Of a stretch of 64,000 nt of DNA, positions 37,401 to 48,112 are shown in pieces. The DNA lies in NCBI GenBank assembly GCA_000310025.1, contig FN648707.1, forward strand, positions 800,325 to 864,324, written 5' to 3'. Positions within the stretch are counted from its first letter, which is position 1. Each line of letters opens with the position of its first letter. The position numbers and the translations under genes are program-made. The stretch comes from Ectocarpus siliculosus. Its lineage: Eukaryota; Sar; Phaeophyceae; Ectocarpales; Ectocarpaceae. The notes beneath the pieces were generated by a model, which saw nothing but the letters and a program-made list of their open reading frames with translations, did not search any database and was not told the DNA's origin.

Positions 37401-37651
37401 TGCCCGTGAAGCGCTGGCAGGCGGCGGCGGCGGCGGCGGCGGCGGCGGAGGCGGCCGCTCGCAACGACAACGCCGAGGGGGACCCTCGAAACCTGCTCAT
37501 GGCAGGCTTGTCCCCTGCCCCGGGCAAGGAGGGTTTCCATCGCTTGCGCGGAGGGGCGGCGGGCCGAAGAAGGAAGGGTGCCCCCCCGATGTCTTCCCTT
37601 GGGAAGGACGCCGGGAAGTCTTGGGAGCATCTCAGCACCTTGTTCGGCTGA
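29981..37651 (+). CDS. RanBP2-type zinc finger / F-box / cullin-repeat-like protein
   Basis: Eight exons: 29981-30058, 31268-31465, 31783-32024, 32505-33663, 34287-34805, 35268-35417, 36076-36721, 37377-37651 (TGA). All phases agree, giving 1088 residues. Seen: an acidic DDDDD stretch in exon 2; a RanBP2-type finger W121-x-C123-x2-C126-x3-N130-x6-C137-x2-C140; an F-box-like segment at about 251-300 (ILPPDLLLQCAEYLGDARSL, ending LWRPLFYR); a second C394-x2-C397-x12-C410-x2-C413 cluster; a Gln run at 612-622; and at about 640-800 helices resembling cullin repeats (WEAYKDWCEEVDMYCELLNE, then TALISFRHSFALNVQ). F-box proteins present substrates to SCF ubiquitin ligases through Skp1, so a ubiquitin role is inferred. 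Weak points: exon 1 is predicted only from phase, and the exon 3-4 intron would use a GC donor (CAG/GCGAGT). If that is wrong, this may be two genes. Confidence 0.62.
30196..30328. mobile_element. MITE family 1, copy C (internally deleted)
   Basis: Inverted ends TTGCATAAGATACCACACCC (30208-30227) and GGGTGTGGTATCTTGTGCAA (30301-30320) enclose only about 73 bp. The outer left border is TA-CAGCAGTG as in copy B. It lies in the first intron of the zinc-finger/F-box gene. Confidence 0.72.
30606..30920 (+). mobile_element. tRNA-derived SINE, copy 3
   Basis: It starts GGTCGCCCCGGTGGTCTAGT, contains the B box GGGGTTCCAATCCC, and ends GAAGTGAAGAC followed by an A-rich tail (AAAAAATAAAATAAACAT...). 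It is the same family as 22616-22931 and 23879-24182, and sense relative to its host gene's first intron. Confidence 0.87.
34441..34476. repeat. (CAG)n in coding sequence, poly-Gln
   Basis: Eleven or so CAG codons give a Gln run in exon 5 of the zinc-finger/F-box gene. Such runs often vary in length between strains (general knowledge). Confidence 0.9.
37416..37450. repeat. (GGC)n in coding sequence, poly-Ala
   Basis: An uninterrupted GCG/GGC run encodes an alanine tract in the last exon of the zinc-finger/F-box gene. Confidence 0.8.
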
Positions 37652-38488
37652 CGTTATCCCCGCTCGCTCGCCGTTTCGTAAGAGGTTTATGTGGTTTTCC
37701 GTGGGTGTTATGGGCTGGGTGCGGACAAGGAGCAAGCCTGGGGGCAAAAGCGTGGGTCAGCGGCCTGCTGGCTGAAAGCTGGTTTGTGTGCTTGCCAGCG
37801 TCAACACTCGTCGTGTAGCAGCGCCTTTCGCTTCAACATTCTAACGTGATTTGCCGAGAATGCGGAGAAGTTCATCCCTGACAGTATTGATCGTTGTTAA
37901 GAAATGTGGTTGTGTTTAGTACTTGCGCATGGCTCGGAAGGCGGAACGGCCGGGATACACGTCGCTTGTCTGTGTTATCCGAAAGAGGCGTCGGTTGTGT
38001 CGATTTGTGTCTGCCACCATGGCTTGGGGGACAGGAAACGATTGCCATAATATTACGATGCGTAATTTTTGCGTTGTAGTTTTTTGACGTGCAGTTTGTG
38101 CTCTCTTTGTATCGATGAATAGTTCTGGTGTATGCCAGGCACATACCATTTAAAGTAAATATTGACGAGCGGAGGTGTTCTTAAATAGCGTTAGGCCTTA
38201 CAGGAATAGCGTAAGAACACCACGAATCGGGAGTGTTCCAATTTTGAAGGATTTCGAATATTTAGTCAAGTTTTGCTCTGCGCGAAGGATCGTGCCAAAT
38301 CGGAACCATTCGCCGATATGATGCTATGTACTTGTCGGCAAATGAGCTACCAATGAGAACTCGTCGCTGGCTTAAGGTGTTTTACCGAAAGGGGCGACGC
38401 AATCTCCAAGGCGTGGTGTCCGCGTTCGATGTTTTTGCGGTAGAAGGGTCTCCGCCTGCTTGGCACCTCTCGCTACCGCTACTGTATA
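37652..38488. other. Convergent intergenic region
   Basis: Probable 3' UTRs of the zinc-finger/F-box gene (+) and the next minus-strand gene. No open frame with coding character is seen. Confidence 0.5.
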
Positions 38489-40525
38489 CTACGGGGCTAC
38501 CTCGCCGGTCTGCTCTACTGGTGCTCCCTCCCCTTCTTCCTGAGGTTCTTCCTTGAAGGACTTGGCGATCTCGCGCATAGTAACGTAGGCAACGTTGGCC
38601 TTGGCGCTTTCTCTCTCCGCCTTGTCTCGCTCCCCCTTCCATCTGTCCAGCGTGTCGGGCTCGGTCTTGTTGTCCGCCTCCAGTAATCTCACCTGGAAAG
38701 CGAAGGAAGAGAAACAAAACGGTAGATGGACGTACTACAGTAGCAATCGTAAATTTTCGCAGTGGTACAATTTACCGCCGAGACCAACAGAAAAAAGCCG
38801 CCGGTCGCCGCAGTCGGTATAACCTCGTGGCTTTCAGATGACTCGGGAAATTGTGTAGAATCTCGACACAATTTTTTTTGTATATTTAGTTCTCACGGAA
38901 CGTCCTAATAAGGTCAGCGACGGAGGTCGTGTGCACGCCGCAATTTCGGGTTCACGTCGACGGCAGGAATGGACGGCGTTATCTTTCTCGTGATAAACAC
39001 TCAGGGAAGCACTGCTGAAGGGCGGCGGAGATTAAATCTCTGGTGTGAAGCCGGTTGATTCGTCAAGAAACCTTGCTTAGCGGAATGCGAACACTGACGC
39101 CCAGGATGATGAGACCGCCAACACATAGAGCGTGTCCGCGTTATGATCTTAGCTATCAGAGTGACGTCTATTCATTGGCTAGCCGGTTAGCGTGGTAACT
39201 GCCAATGAGAGCAACACACGCGACCACGATACCCCGGCGTACCGCTATCAGGAAAAATACTGAGTCGGGCAGAATTGCCGTAACACACGAGCACACGTCA
39301 AAACAACCCGAAAATGTGTCGGAGGAACAACCATAATATTGTGCTGTCACCTACCCCGCACTCTGTATGTGTGTATGTGTGTTCATCACAGGGCAAAGGG
39401 TCGCCGAACCTTGCCGGGACCTCGACTGGTTTGTTTGGGAAGTTTGGAGGGAAAAAATTGGCCACCTCATCATGGAACAACGTCCCTCGTAGTCCAATGG
39501 TTAGGATATATGACTCTCACTCATGAGACCCGGGTTCAATTCCCGGCGAGGGAGGACGCCAGTTTTTTTCAAGAGGCTCGCGCCATGGCCCACTGCTAAT
39601 TGTCGAAGAGGTCTCCAACGCGACGATTATTCTTCCAATCGCGTGGTACAGCGTCGTTGCCACATCCTCGTGTTTGTCATGCATGTAGTTTTTTTGGGCC
39701 CTAGCCCCCAGTAAACCACCTTCCACTTTTTGACATGATTCAATGTTGTTCCAAACGTGTCAGGAGAGAGTCACTATATATGTGATGATGTGAGTGTGAG
39801 AAGTCTACTGATCTACACAGCTCTTAACATGTACCTTTGTTTTCTGTTGTGACGACAGCAATAAAATGGGATACCTACTGGATGGTGACCCTCGCCAGCA
39901 CCTCGAGTCATCATATCGCAGACCTCGCATCAAGGTTTCACCGCGGTTGTTCATGTTCGCTCGTTCGTGGGATGGATGTTGTCCGATGACAACCAATAAC
40001 CAAAGGAACAACACTCACCTTTCGATACATCTGTTTTCGGGTGTGTCCAGTCTTGTATACTACGCAGTCCCACGCGTCCAATAGCAAGACTACCAGGTCA
40101 TTGTGTGGCACGTCTGGCATGCTTAAACCCAAGCGCCTCGCCAAGTTCAATGACCCCTGCAGGTACACGTGGATACGCACGGAAGAGATAATATCCATCG
40201 ATTGCATCATCATCATCATCCATCTCGTCTCCCACGCCGATAACATCAACTTTGATTTGGGGGTCATCGCACGCTTCATTTCAGCGAAGATTTGGGCCCA
40301 CACGCCACTAATATTGCACAGAAACCAAACTTCCCACCGACGTAGCACCCCAGGGCTCACCATGAAGTCACCGCCTTTGGTCAAGCTTGTGAGGTGCTCA
40401 ATAGATTCCGCCGCAAGCCCGTTGACCTCGAGCAAGTTGACGATCTTGGCACTAGCTCCTTGGGTTTCTTCGAGCAGTTCATCGGCGCCGAGCCTATGCC
40501 GAGGTTTTCTATCCTCATCTGCCAT
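38489..40525 (-). CDS. Unknown protein, two exons
   Basis: Exons on the minus strand: 40525-40019 (start ATG 40525) and 38692-38489 (TAG). Both junctions are phase 0 with clean sites (AAAG/GTGAGT; TTTCCAG/GTG) and give 236 residues. Exon 1 is mixed helical, with several tryptophans and an odd run of five methionines (M148-style ATG repeat at 40205-40219). Exon 2 is highly charged and probably coiled coil (RWKGERDKAERESAKA), ending in an acidic tail. I do not recognise the family. A second open frame on the same strand, 40381-40689, begins MRAKSELLEVACLYFVTSKK and could be a 5' exon in another phase, so the start is uncertain. The 1.3-kb intron holds a tRNA-Glu gene on the plus strand. Confidence 0.5.
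39483..39553 (+). tRNA. trnE(CTC): tRNA-Glu (anticodon CTC)
   Basis: A full 71-nt cloverleaf. Acceptor stem TCCCTCG pairs perfectly with CGAGGGA; D arm GTCC..GGAT; anticodon stem TATGA/TCATG around loop CTCTCAC (anticodon CTC); T arm CCGGG-TTCAATT-CCCGG. A and B boxes are intact and no intron is present. CCA is not encoded, as expected for a nuclear gene. It lies on the plus strand inside an intron of a minus-strand gene. Confidence 0.96.
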
Positions 40526-41558
40526 CTCTCCTGAGTGTTGTATGCCCCAACAGACCCCGTTGCCTCTTTCATCGCGCTGCAGAGCCCGAGGCACGGGTTG
40601 CCGTTGTCGACTTGTAGTTTCCTTTCAACTTTTTTGGACGTTACAAAATACAAACACGCCACCTCTAATAACTCCGATTTCGCCCGCATCAGCTCTCTGT
40701 ATGCAAAGCCTCAGGAAGGGGAGAGAGACTGGCTCCCTTGCTTGCCTCCCTCCTCGTACCTGCCACACCAAGTCACCTCTACCGGCTACGTCGCCGGCTT
40801 CAAAAAGGTGGGGGTTAGTTGCTGTGGGATAGGGTAGTGGGAGATTGAGTTGTGATGGACAACAACATCATTCTTTCACCTTCTTGCTGCTCTACACGAA
40901 CGACCAAGATTTGATTTTCTTGTTCCTGCGATGCACCACATCGTACGAGATCGGAGGCAACGTACCAGCTCGATGCAAGAGTACCTAGGCCTGATCTGTT
41001 GCCTGTTCGTCTCATTGACGACCACTGGCTGGATTGCTGTAGGTATCAGTCCTGCCGTGCTTGCGTTCTCTTGAAGGTGTTTGCAAGGTCCAGACCAAGT
41101 CAGGCAACAACTAACTGCGGGTTGTTCAACTTGGACGCTTCGTGTCTTTGCTCTTTCCCGCGGCGGAGAGCATGCAAGCACTCTCTCGTCGGCGTGGGGC
41201 CCACCTCTGCGAGTGCGTTGAAAGGGGCTGGCGTGTGCCTCGGCAGCACACGCCACATTGTTTTCAAGAGGCTACTTCTGCCATTGTTTGTTCTGTTCGC
41301 ATGTGAAGATGTACGGCTGAATTGGCTTGCACACTTGACTCTCTCGGCCTTGGTGACTCAAGTTCGGAACGTTTTGTCTTGTTGATGCCGGTTGTGGCGT
41401 GGAATTCTGTCGCCCTGGTGAAAGTGAGAAACGTCCGCTTTCCCATACTGGGCTCGGCGAAGGAGAGTTCGCAGCCCTCCGACCGTTGATGGCAGGCATC
41501 TCCACAGCAGAGAGAGAGAGAGGGAGAGTTCGAGGACCTCCGGGAGAAGTTGCGCCGC

Positions 41559-41638
<80 letters not shown>

Positions 41639-41853
41639 CGCTCTGTGTAAAGACGCGCAAGAACACACACATAGCAGTACACAAACCGTTTTGCGCTTGC
41701 CAACTGCAGCTGAGACATAACAATCTGGTAGCGGGGGCGCAGTATTGCTCTATCTCTCTCCGTCCTCTCTCACCACATCTTGCGCCTTGCGGTCTTGATT
41801 TGTTGGTCAGACAGCGAGACGGCAGCATCTACGAGGGAGCAGGCTGTCCTAAC
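40526..41853. other. Divergent intergenic region with CT microsatellite
   Basis: This stretch lies between two genes read outward and probably holds both promoters and 5' UTR exons. The exon carrying the ATG at 41854 may begin at the acceptor ending at 41810. No other gene is supported. Confidence 0.5.
41561..41640. repeat. (CT)n microsatellite
   Basis: About 75 bp of almost pure CT, 210 bp upstream of the start codon of the small membrane protein, possibly within its 5' UTR or a 5' intron. Confidence 0.95.
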
Positions 41854-43735
41854 ATGCGAGAGGACTTGAGCGACGAGGACGTGAATCGCCTCAACAACGT
41901 GCGAAAGCAGATATGGGCGGCAGGATATACGGGCTTTTTCTTGGGCGGTGCCTGGGGCTTGGCCAATTGCGTCATCTATAAAGTGAGCCAGCAGCGGAGT
42001 ATGCAACACGTATCACAAAAAAAGCACAGCAGCAGTATTGGGTCGTACGATAGCATAACAACCAAGGCGAGTAAGCAGACTGATACTGCTGTACGGTGGT
42101 GGATTGAAATGGCTGAGAGAACCCAGCAGGTGTGTTGGCCCGCCCCTCTCCCCGAGAGAGCTAAATGATGTGTTTCCGAGCCTTCGTTCCGATCGTGGTA
42201 GTGTTGTACGTGTACGCCTTCTGTGTTGTCGTGTCGAGCAGCAAGGGTGTCGTCGGGAGAAGCGCGCAACTCGATTATGATGCCCTGACGGCAAAACTGC
42301 TCTCGGCGCACATGGCGACGTCTCCTTCTGGAATGTGTGCTCGAAGGCGCGCGACTTGGCACCGCTGACTTGGACTCCTTGGGTTATGTCCGAATCAAGC
42401 AACGCACCATTTCACGGGTGCCGAACGGGCAACAGCATATGTTGCGTTTCACTGTTTGCACATGTGGCGCTTCAAAGACCACTGCTGTTTTTCTGCACCC
42501 TTGTTCTGTGCCCTTCAACCAGGCGTTACAAGCGAAAGCAGTCGAGCATTTTCCGAAGCAATCGGCCATCAAGTCCTTGCCCGTCTTGCAAAACAAGCAC
42601 TACGTCATGTGCACGCTAGTGGCCGGGGCGACGGGGATGTTTTTGGGTGCTGGCATGGGGGGCATCAGAGGAAACGAAGATCTCCGAGACATCTACGATA
42701 GAAGAACCGGTGGGGGGCTGACGGAGCAGCAGGTATGTCCAGCAAGAACAAAAAAAATCCGGGTGAAAATTGCTGAGCCCTCGAGCCCCGTACTTCCGAC
42801 GTCGTTCTTTGCTGATTCCATACGACCACCTTCGTAACGTGCATGGGCAGTTTTGATCTACTCTTTTCGGCATAATGGGGTAGGGACCTTCCGGCATTTT
42901 CCGGATTTTCACGGGTGGCGAAGAGGGTTATCCCACGAAAGACCCATCTGGAGGTTGTTGCCATCTCGAAGAATTGTAAGCTCTTATTTTAACGATTGCG
43001 GAGGTCTTTTTATGTTTCCGGCGGCGACCGACTAGAGATGGGCCTTCGGTATTAGGTAGCTGTGCGAGACCTGACACTCGCAGGCGTAGTCTGTATGTTG
43101 CAGTAGCAAGGCTGTGTACCGCTTTGGATCAGTACGCTTGCCGGAGTGATCCTTACGCGTGCTCTTGAATGATAACAACAATGGAAAAATTCCAAGGGCA
43201 CTTGACATCAAATCGGAGTGTTCTCCTCGCCCCGATGGAATGGAGGATGGCAGTGACTAGGGCCTACGCGAATCTTGGGTTGATGGCAGAAATAGCACTC
43301 GCCAACAAGCCACAACTTTGTCGTTTTATTGTGCGCTTGCACGCGTATTCATTTTGTCGGCCGGTCGGCGCGGTTGATAGTTATCAAAGACGCACACAGG
43401 CATGCACTTTAGAGCCAGGGTAGTCCATGATGATCAAAGAAACACAAAACACGTTGGCAGGGGGTGTTGACGACGTACCCCACGTCTTGCTGGACTACTA
43501 AAATTCTCTTAAGCCATGACGTCTTCGGTTGTCGCGAACGACGTCGTACACTCTACACATACAGGAAACGCCGGCATTGCCGAGCCATCTGCCGCGCGAC
43601 GCCCCCGAACACCACGTCGCGAAGGCGTCCGCCGATAGCCACGCCAGACGGATGGAAGCGATAAGATTGAAGAGACAGCAAGACAAGGCAGAGCGTGACG
43701 GGACTTTCAAGTCGGGCAAGTTCAGAGCTTGGTAG
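41854..43735 (+). CDS. Small glycine-zipper membrane protein
   Basis: Exons: 41854-41982, 42523-42732, 43565-43735 (TAG). All junctions are phase 0 and the protein is 169 residues. Two short hydrophobic segments rich in small residues are seen: AAGYTGFFLGGAWGLANCVI (about 22-41) and LVAGATGMFLGAGMGGI (about 76-92). GxxxG-type packing of this kind is common in small mitochondrial inner-membrane proteins. The C-terminal third is charged and probably helical (ARRMEAIRLKRQQDKAERDG). The start is the first ATG, MREDLSDEDV; the frame is open a little further upstream to an acceptor at 41810, so a 5' exon is possible. The family was not recognised. The location is inferred, not shown. Confidence 0.75.
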
Positions 43736-44499
43736 TAGAAAACCTCGCAGCAGAGCATCCTCAGATTTTGTCCAGACTTCCGAGGCTTGGTGGTGCGCCT
43801 CTCGAGAGTGTGTGCGTGTTTGCGTTAGTCGTGAGTCTCCGTCGGGGCCGAGACACTTGCAGCGGCGTCTTTTTCGAGAATTCTGTTCGTGGAATGAGTT
43901 TCTTTTGGAGCGACGCAAGCTCTCCCTTGTTATCAACTTGTATTAGGCCACGTGTGCCGTTACCGTAGACACGTCGTTATTTTCTGTTTGTGTCGGGTAC
44001 AAAGTTGGTCCTAACGTTGGGCGTTCTCTTGTCCTCCAGGCGGCCTTGCGCGGGCTCTCGTGTAGTTTTGCAATCACAATGATGGGCTGGGGCGGTTTTT
44101 CGCACAGCAACTCTGGCTATGCCCAAACTTGGTAACGCTGGAGGGCGTGATATTTCTGATACTGCTGTTCAAGCTTGGCATTATACCTATTTTGTGTGTG
44201 CGTCCCTTCGTCGCGGGACGATGGACTAAAAGCTTTCTAGTAGGACCGTTAAGGGTGTGGCAGTGCTTGAGTGCAAGTGGGGTGTGTGTGATGTTTGTAC
44301 ACGACAGGTCAATCGAATGCAAGCGAACACCGCGCAGAGGTCCGGAAGCTTCCATGTTATGTGTAGGAAGAAGGTTGAGGGCAGATGGAATGTATGTTGC
44401 CCCGCCCTCGGCAGTATCGTACGGCTATGTATATCTGTTGCCTTATGAATTCTGGCGTGGCATAGAATATCCTTCAATGAAAGGAAATGATTTTGAAAG
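43736..44499. other. Convergent intergenic region
   Basis: 3' UTR-like T/G-rich sequence between a plus and a minus gene. The overlapping frames at 44074-44570 look like chance frames. Confidence 0.45.
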
Positions 44500-45190
44500 T
44501 CAGTGTTGAAGGGCCTCTTCATCAGCAGCGTCGAACACAAGGTATTCCTTGCTGCATCCAGGTTTCGCACTGGTCACGTTGCCTGACCCGTCCGTATGCT
44601 TGCAACCACTTACGGGTGGGCGTGTCAAGGAAACTCTGGGGGGCATCTTGCGAGTGGATGCCATCCATACGAGATGTGTTGCCAACTCAACTGGAAACCC
44701 ACTTTTATGATAGCCACATTTAGCATACCCTCGTGAATCTTGGGATGTCGCTTGGGGATACTTGGAATCTGAAACGGTCCTTGGGAACTGTACCAAGACG
44801 TTGGTTTGGGCCTTCGACCGTCTTTCAAACGAGTCTACCAAGCAGCTCTTCCTATGATACGACACCCCAAGTTGTGCACCCGCACATCGTCGTCGCCAGC
44901 GCAAGACCGTCACTGGGAGGGTACTCACAACGCGTCCATTTTTTCACGGAAGCTTCGATGGCAGGGTCCTGGGTGTCGCGTGACATGTAAATTGTGAACG
45001 CGTAGGCCAACAGGTGGTAGAGGTTAGATTCCCGCACAAGGCTGTCATACTGATACGTACCTTCTGCGCACGGCTCATAATTCTGCGCGTGCAGCATTTG
45101 CCGTTCAAGGCGTACTACGCACGCAGGCGCCACCGTTTTTCGGTTCTCGTCTAAACGCAACCAATCGCCGTCGGCTGTATCACACCCTCC
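44500..45190 (-). CDS. Unknown protein, 3' part, two exons
   Basis: Exons on the minus strand: 45190-44929 and 44768-44500 (TGA). The junction is phase 1 with sites CGTT/GTGAGT and TTTCAG/AT. Together they give 176 residues with no stop. The first exon reads through RKTVAPACVVRLERQMLHAQ and YQYDSLVRESNLYHLLAYAF; the second is less clearly coding, and a GTAAGT inside it could end it early. No domain is recognised. Upstream exons should lie above 45190, next to a foldback element, so a transposon-derived gene is also possible. Confidence 0.38.
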
Positions 45191-45751
45191 CTATCATAGC
45201 TCAATCGCCGAAGGCTGGCTATGTCCGCAACAAATGATGCACCTCATTAAACCACGAGTCTCTCCGGTCGACCGCAAAACGCGATGCTACTGTAGTGGTC
45301 GAAGGACGGGCAAATCGACGAATCAAACCAACCAGCTCGCGACCGCCACAAACGATTCTCCACGTAGAATCAGCTCTGACTAGACGTCCCAGCCACAAGG
45401 GCAACAGTGGGAAGGAAAGCGCCCCCCTTCGGCGGCCGTCGACCAAAGTTAAATCATGCCAGCATGGTACCACAGGAACGCTCCGCGCTATTCCAGCCCC
45501 CAGTCCTTTCGACGGCGAAAGAATCCGTCTGTCCTTGCAGCTTCGTGATTGGGCACTCCCTCTCGACCGATCCCTCGCTCGATTGTCGCGTTGGCATCAT
45601 AAGATGTAACCGCCGGGTCACGTGATGTCATCTGGAGCAGGCGGTGGCGGTGCCGCTGTCAACTGCAGTTTTTTGGCGGGTCGCGAGTGAATAGATATGG
45701 CAAAGAAGAGGCTTATGTGATGCGCTTACAGTCCAGCGTCTTCGCAGGCGG

Positions 45752-45824
45752 CATTCCGGACCAACAACAACCGCTCAAAGCATACTACCCATTCCGGATC
45801 AGCAACAACCGCTCAAAGCATGCT
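45752..45824. repeat. Tandem duplication, 35-bp unit spaced 38 bp
   Basis: CATTCCGGACCAACAACAAC... (45752-45786) is repeated with three substitutions at 45790-45824. Confidence 0.85.
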
Positions 45825-45989
45825 GCACGATGGCCATTCGCTGCAATAATAGATGCGTACGCTGAATAATACAGAACAAAGGAGTTGAAGCCTGAGTGTT
45901 GTGAGGAGCGGAAGAAGCGACACCGATCGGCCCATCACAAGGCAGCAGTATGGAGTATCGGCAGTAAGACTACAAGTTGTCGTGTGTGC

Positions 45990-47190
45990 ACCTGCTGGTC
46001 TGCCCCAAACAAGCAAGAGAGCGTTGGTCTGCTGCAGGCAAAGACGTATTTCGGAGATCAACTCATTTCTACGTGCGCCTTCCAATGGGTTGGTGATCGA
46101 GTGACCCTTCGCATACACATACCTCCCGTGGGCGAGTGTGGCCGATTCGACCGACGATTGCTCGTAAGCGCTTTGAGGGTGGCTCGGGAGGAAAAGTCGG
46201 CAGAAACCGGGAGGTGACTTGGGGGTAAGCTGCAGCCACGCTGGTGGCAGCGAGGCGAGTCCTTCCTTTGGGTATCGAGGATGGCCCGGCTGATGAGAGG
46301 GGGGCGGCGCATCCCGTGCTGGCTGGTGTAGCAGCTAGCCGTGCTGCTGCCGCGGGGGCTGCATCATCAGTCATGCCCGCAGGTGGAGCGGCTACTAGCG
46401 TCGGATCGGAAGATGTCGGATTCAGGAGAGGTCCGGCAGCAAGCCCGATCGCCGCAGGAAGACACTGTGTCCGACGTCATCTTGCGATTAGAATTAACCC
46501 ATAGATCGGTGGGCGCTGGGGTGGAGCAACCCTCAGACGATGCATCACCATCTGAGGGCGAGCAAGATTAAACCTCGCTCGCCCTCAGATGGTGATGCGT
46601 CATCGGCGGTTTCCCCACCGCGCGCTCACCGATCTAGGGGCCATCCGACTCGTTAGTCAGATGACGTTGGACACTGCAGTGTCTTCTTGCGGCGGGCGCG
46701 CTTGCTGACTGGCTGACCTCCCCTGAACCCGAAATTCCAGATTGACCCAGATCTTTCGGCCCTATGCTCCACCTGCGGACAGTCCTGACACAGCACTGAT
46801 GATGCAGCTCCCGCGGCAGCAGAAAGACTAGCTGCTACTACAATAGCATCAGCCACCGCAGGAGATTACGCCCCCCTCTCATCAGCCGGACCACCCTCGA
46901 TGCCCAAAAGAAGCACTCGCCTCGTGGCCATCAGCCTAGCTGCAGTCGCCTCTCGGTTTCTTCAGACTGTATTCCTCCCGAACAATCTTGCGCTTACAGT
47001 CAATCGTCGGTCGAATCGGACACACTCGCCCACGGAGAGATATGTAGTATATGCGAAAGGTCACTCAATCACGGACCCGACGGAATACATATTCACCAAG
47101 AATAGAGCTGATCTCCGAGATCTCCGAAATACCTCTTGGTGCAGTAGACAAAACGCTCTCTTGCTTGTTTGTGACGGACGGACCAGCAAT
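45990..47190. mobile_element. Foldback (long inverted repeat) element
   Basis: Two arms of about 580-610 bp (45990-46566 and 46574-47190) are imperfect reverse complements with many small differences. The apex is a perfect 22-bp stem (46542-46563 with 46577-46598, GCATCACCATCTGAGGGCGA...) around a 13-nt loop. The outer shared blocks include AACAAGCAAGAGAGCGTT and GGGCGAGTGTGGCCGATTCG (the latter with one difference). The arms extend over mildly open frames but encode nothing I recognise. Arm divergence shows that this is an old structure and not an assembly artefact. Confidence 0.75.
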
Positions 47191-47579
47191 AAAATATTTC
47201 AGGGTGAGAAAAAAACCCTTCAGCTTTGGTCCCCAGAGAAACGTTTTGGTCTGTATTCGATCTGTAACAAAGAGAGAGCAGAGCACTTGCTTCTCCTGTC
47301 CGAAACTCCATGGACTGCAGTAGACCAGTACCAGCCCTCCCGATAGTCTTGCCTTCGACCTGCCAACACGGGTAAATACCAGTAGTTGCAGGCCTCTCAC
47401 ACGCTTGACTCCACCCTGAGCATTTTCTCTCGCGAACATGGATCCAGAATACTTGCCGTCTCTGCACCGCATCAATCTGCTACCGTCTATGTAGTGAAAG
47501 ACTTGTGGAGAGGGGATGACAGCCATCTGACCGAGCGAAAAAAGCTCGTACTTCATAATACTTGTGTGGTATCACCAAC

Positions 47580-48112
47580 CTACGTTCCATCGTCGTCGTC
47601 TCCGTCTCCTTCCACCTCCAAGCTAAAGTCGCCCCCGCCCACGGAGCACACGGCACCGCGTATTTGCGTCGCGAGCACGGTGGCGGCCCCAAGCTGGCTA
47701 CGAGACTGTCGAGAATACGGCCAAAACAACGGAAGGAATAACCGTAATGGCAGTTGGTACAGATTGATCTGGCGGGAAACGGACAGGGTGGTGTGTAGTG
47801 GAATTGGAACAATCATCAGCATGCGTGACTGATACTGTACGAGCAGTCGCGGGATGGGTCGTTGTACCATGGTGTGGGGGCTGCGGCGTGATGGTCAAGC
47901 GTAAATTGTCGTTGCTGCTGTGTGACACGCCGACAGTCTTCCCTCGACGCACCAAGGACAGCAGTTTGCGTCGTGGCTTGAGAATGCACTAAAATCCGCA
48001 CTCACCATGACAAACTCTTCCACCATGCGCCCCTGTGATGCTGCAGAAGATGATGCTGTTCTTGGTCCTGCTGCTTGAGGCCCCGCTGCTGCATTTGGTG
48101 TCCGATGAAGCC
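47580..48112 (-). CDS. Weak candidate: 3' exons of a minus-strand gene
   Basis: Exon 48112-48006 (Gln/His-rich, QQRGLKQQDQEQHHLLQHHR) can join in phase 2 to 47698-47580 (QLGAATVLATQIRGAVCSVG, acidic end, stop). Both introns have plausible sites. Against it, the first exon is low complexity and another two frames are open. The opposite strand offers MMLFLVLLLEAPLLHLVSDE at 48053-48112 followed by GTGAGC, which looks like a signal-peptide exon. The two readings exclude each other in part. No family is recognised. Confidence 0.25.

Larger units (their letters stand above)
45191..47579. other. Repeat-rich interval with foldback element
   Basis: It contains a two-unit direct repeat and the large foldback element described separately. 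Open frames inside the arms (45885-46217 +, 47065-47556 -) are partly homologous to each other because of the inverted duplication, not because they are separate genes. No function is recognised. Confidence 0.5.
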
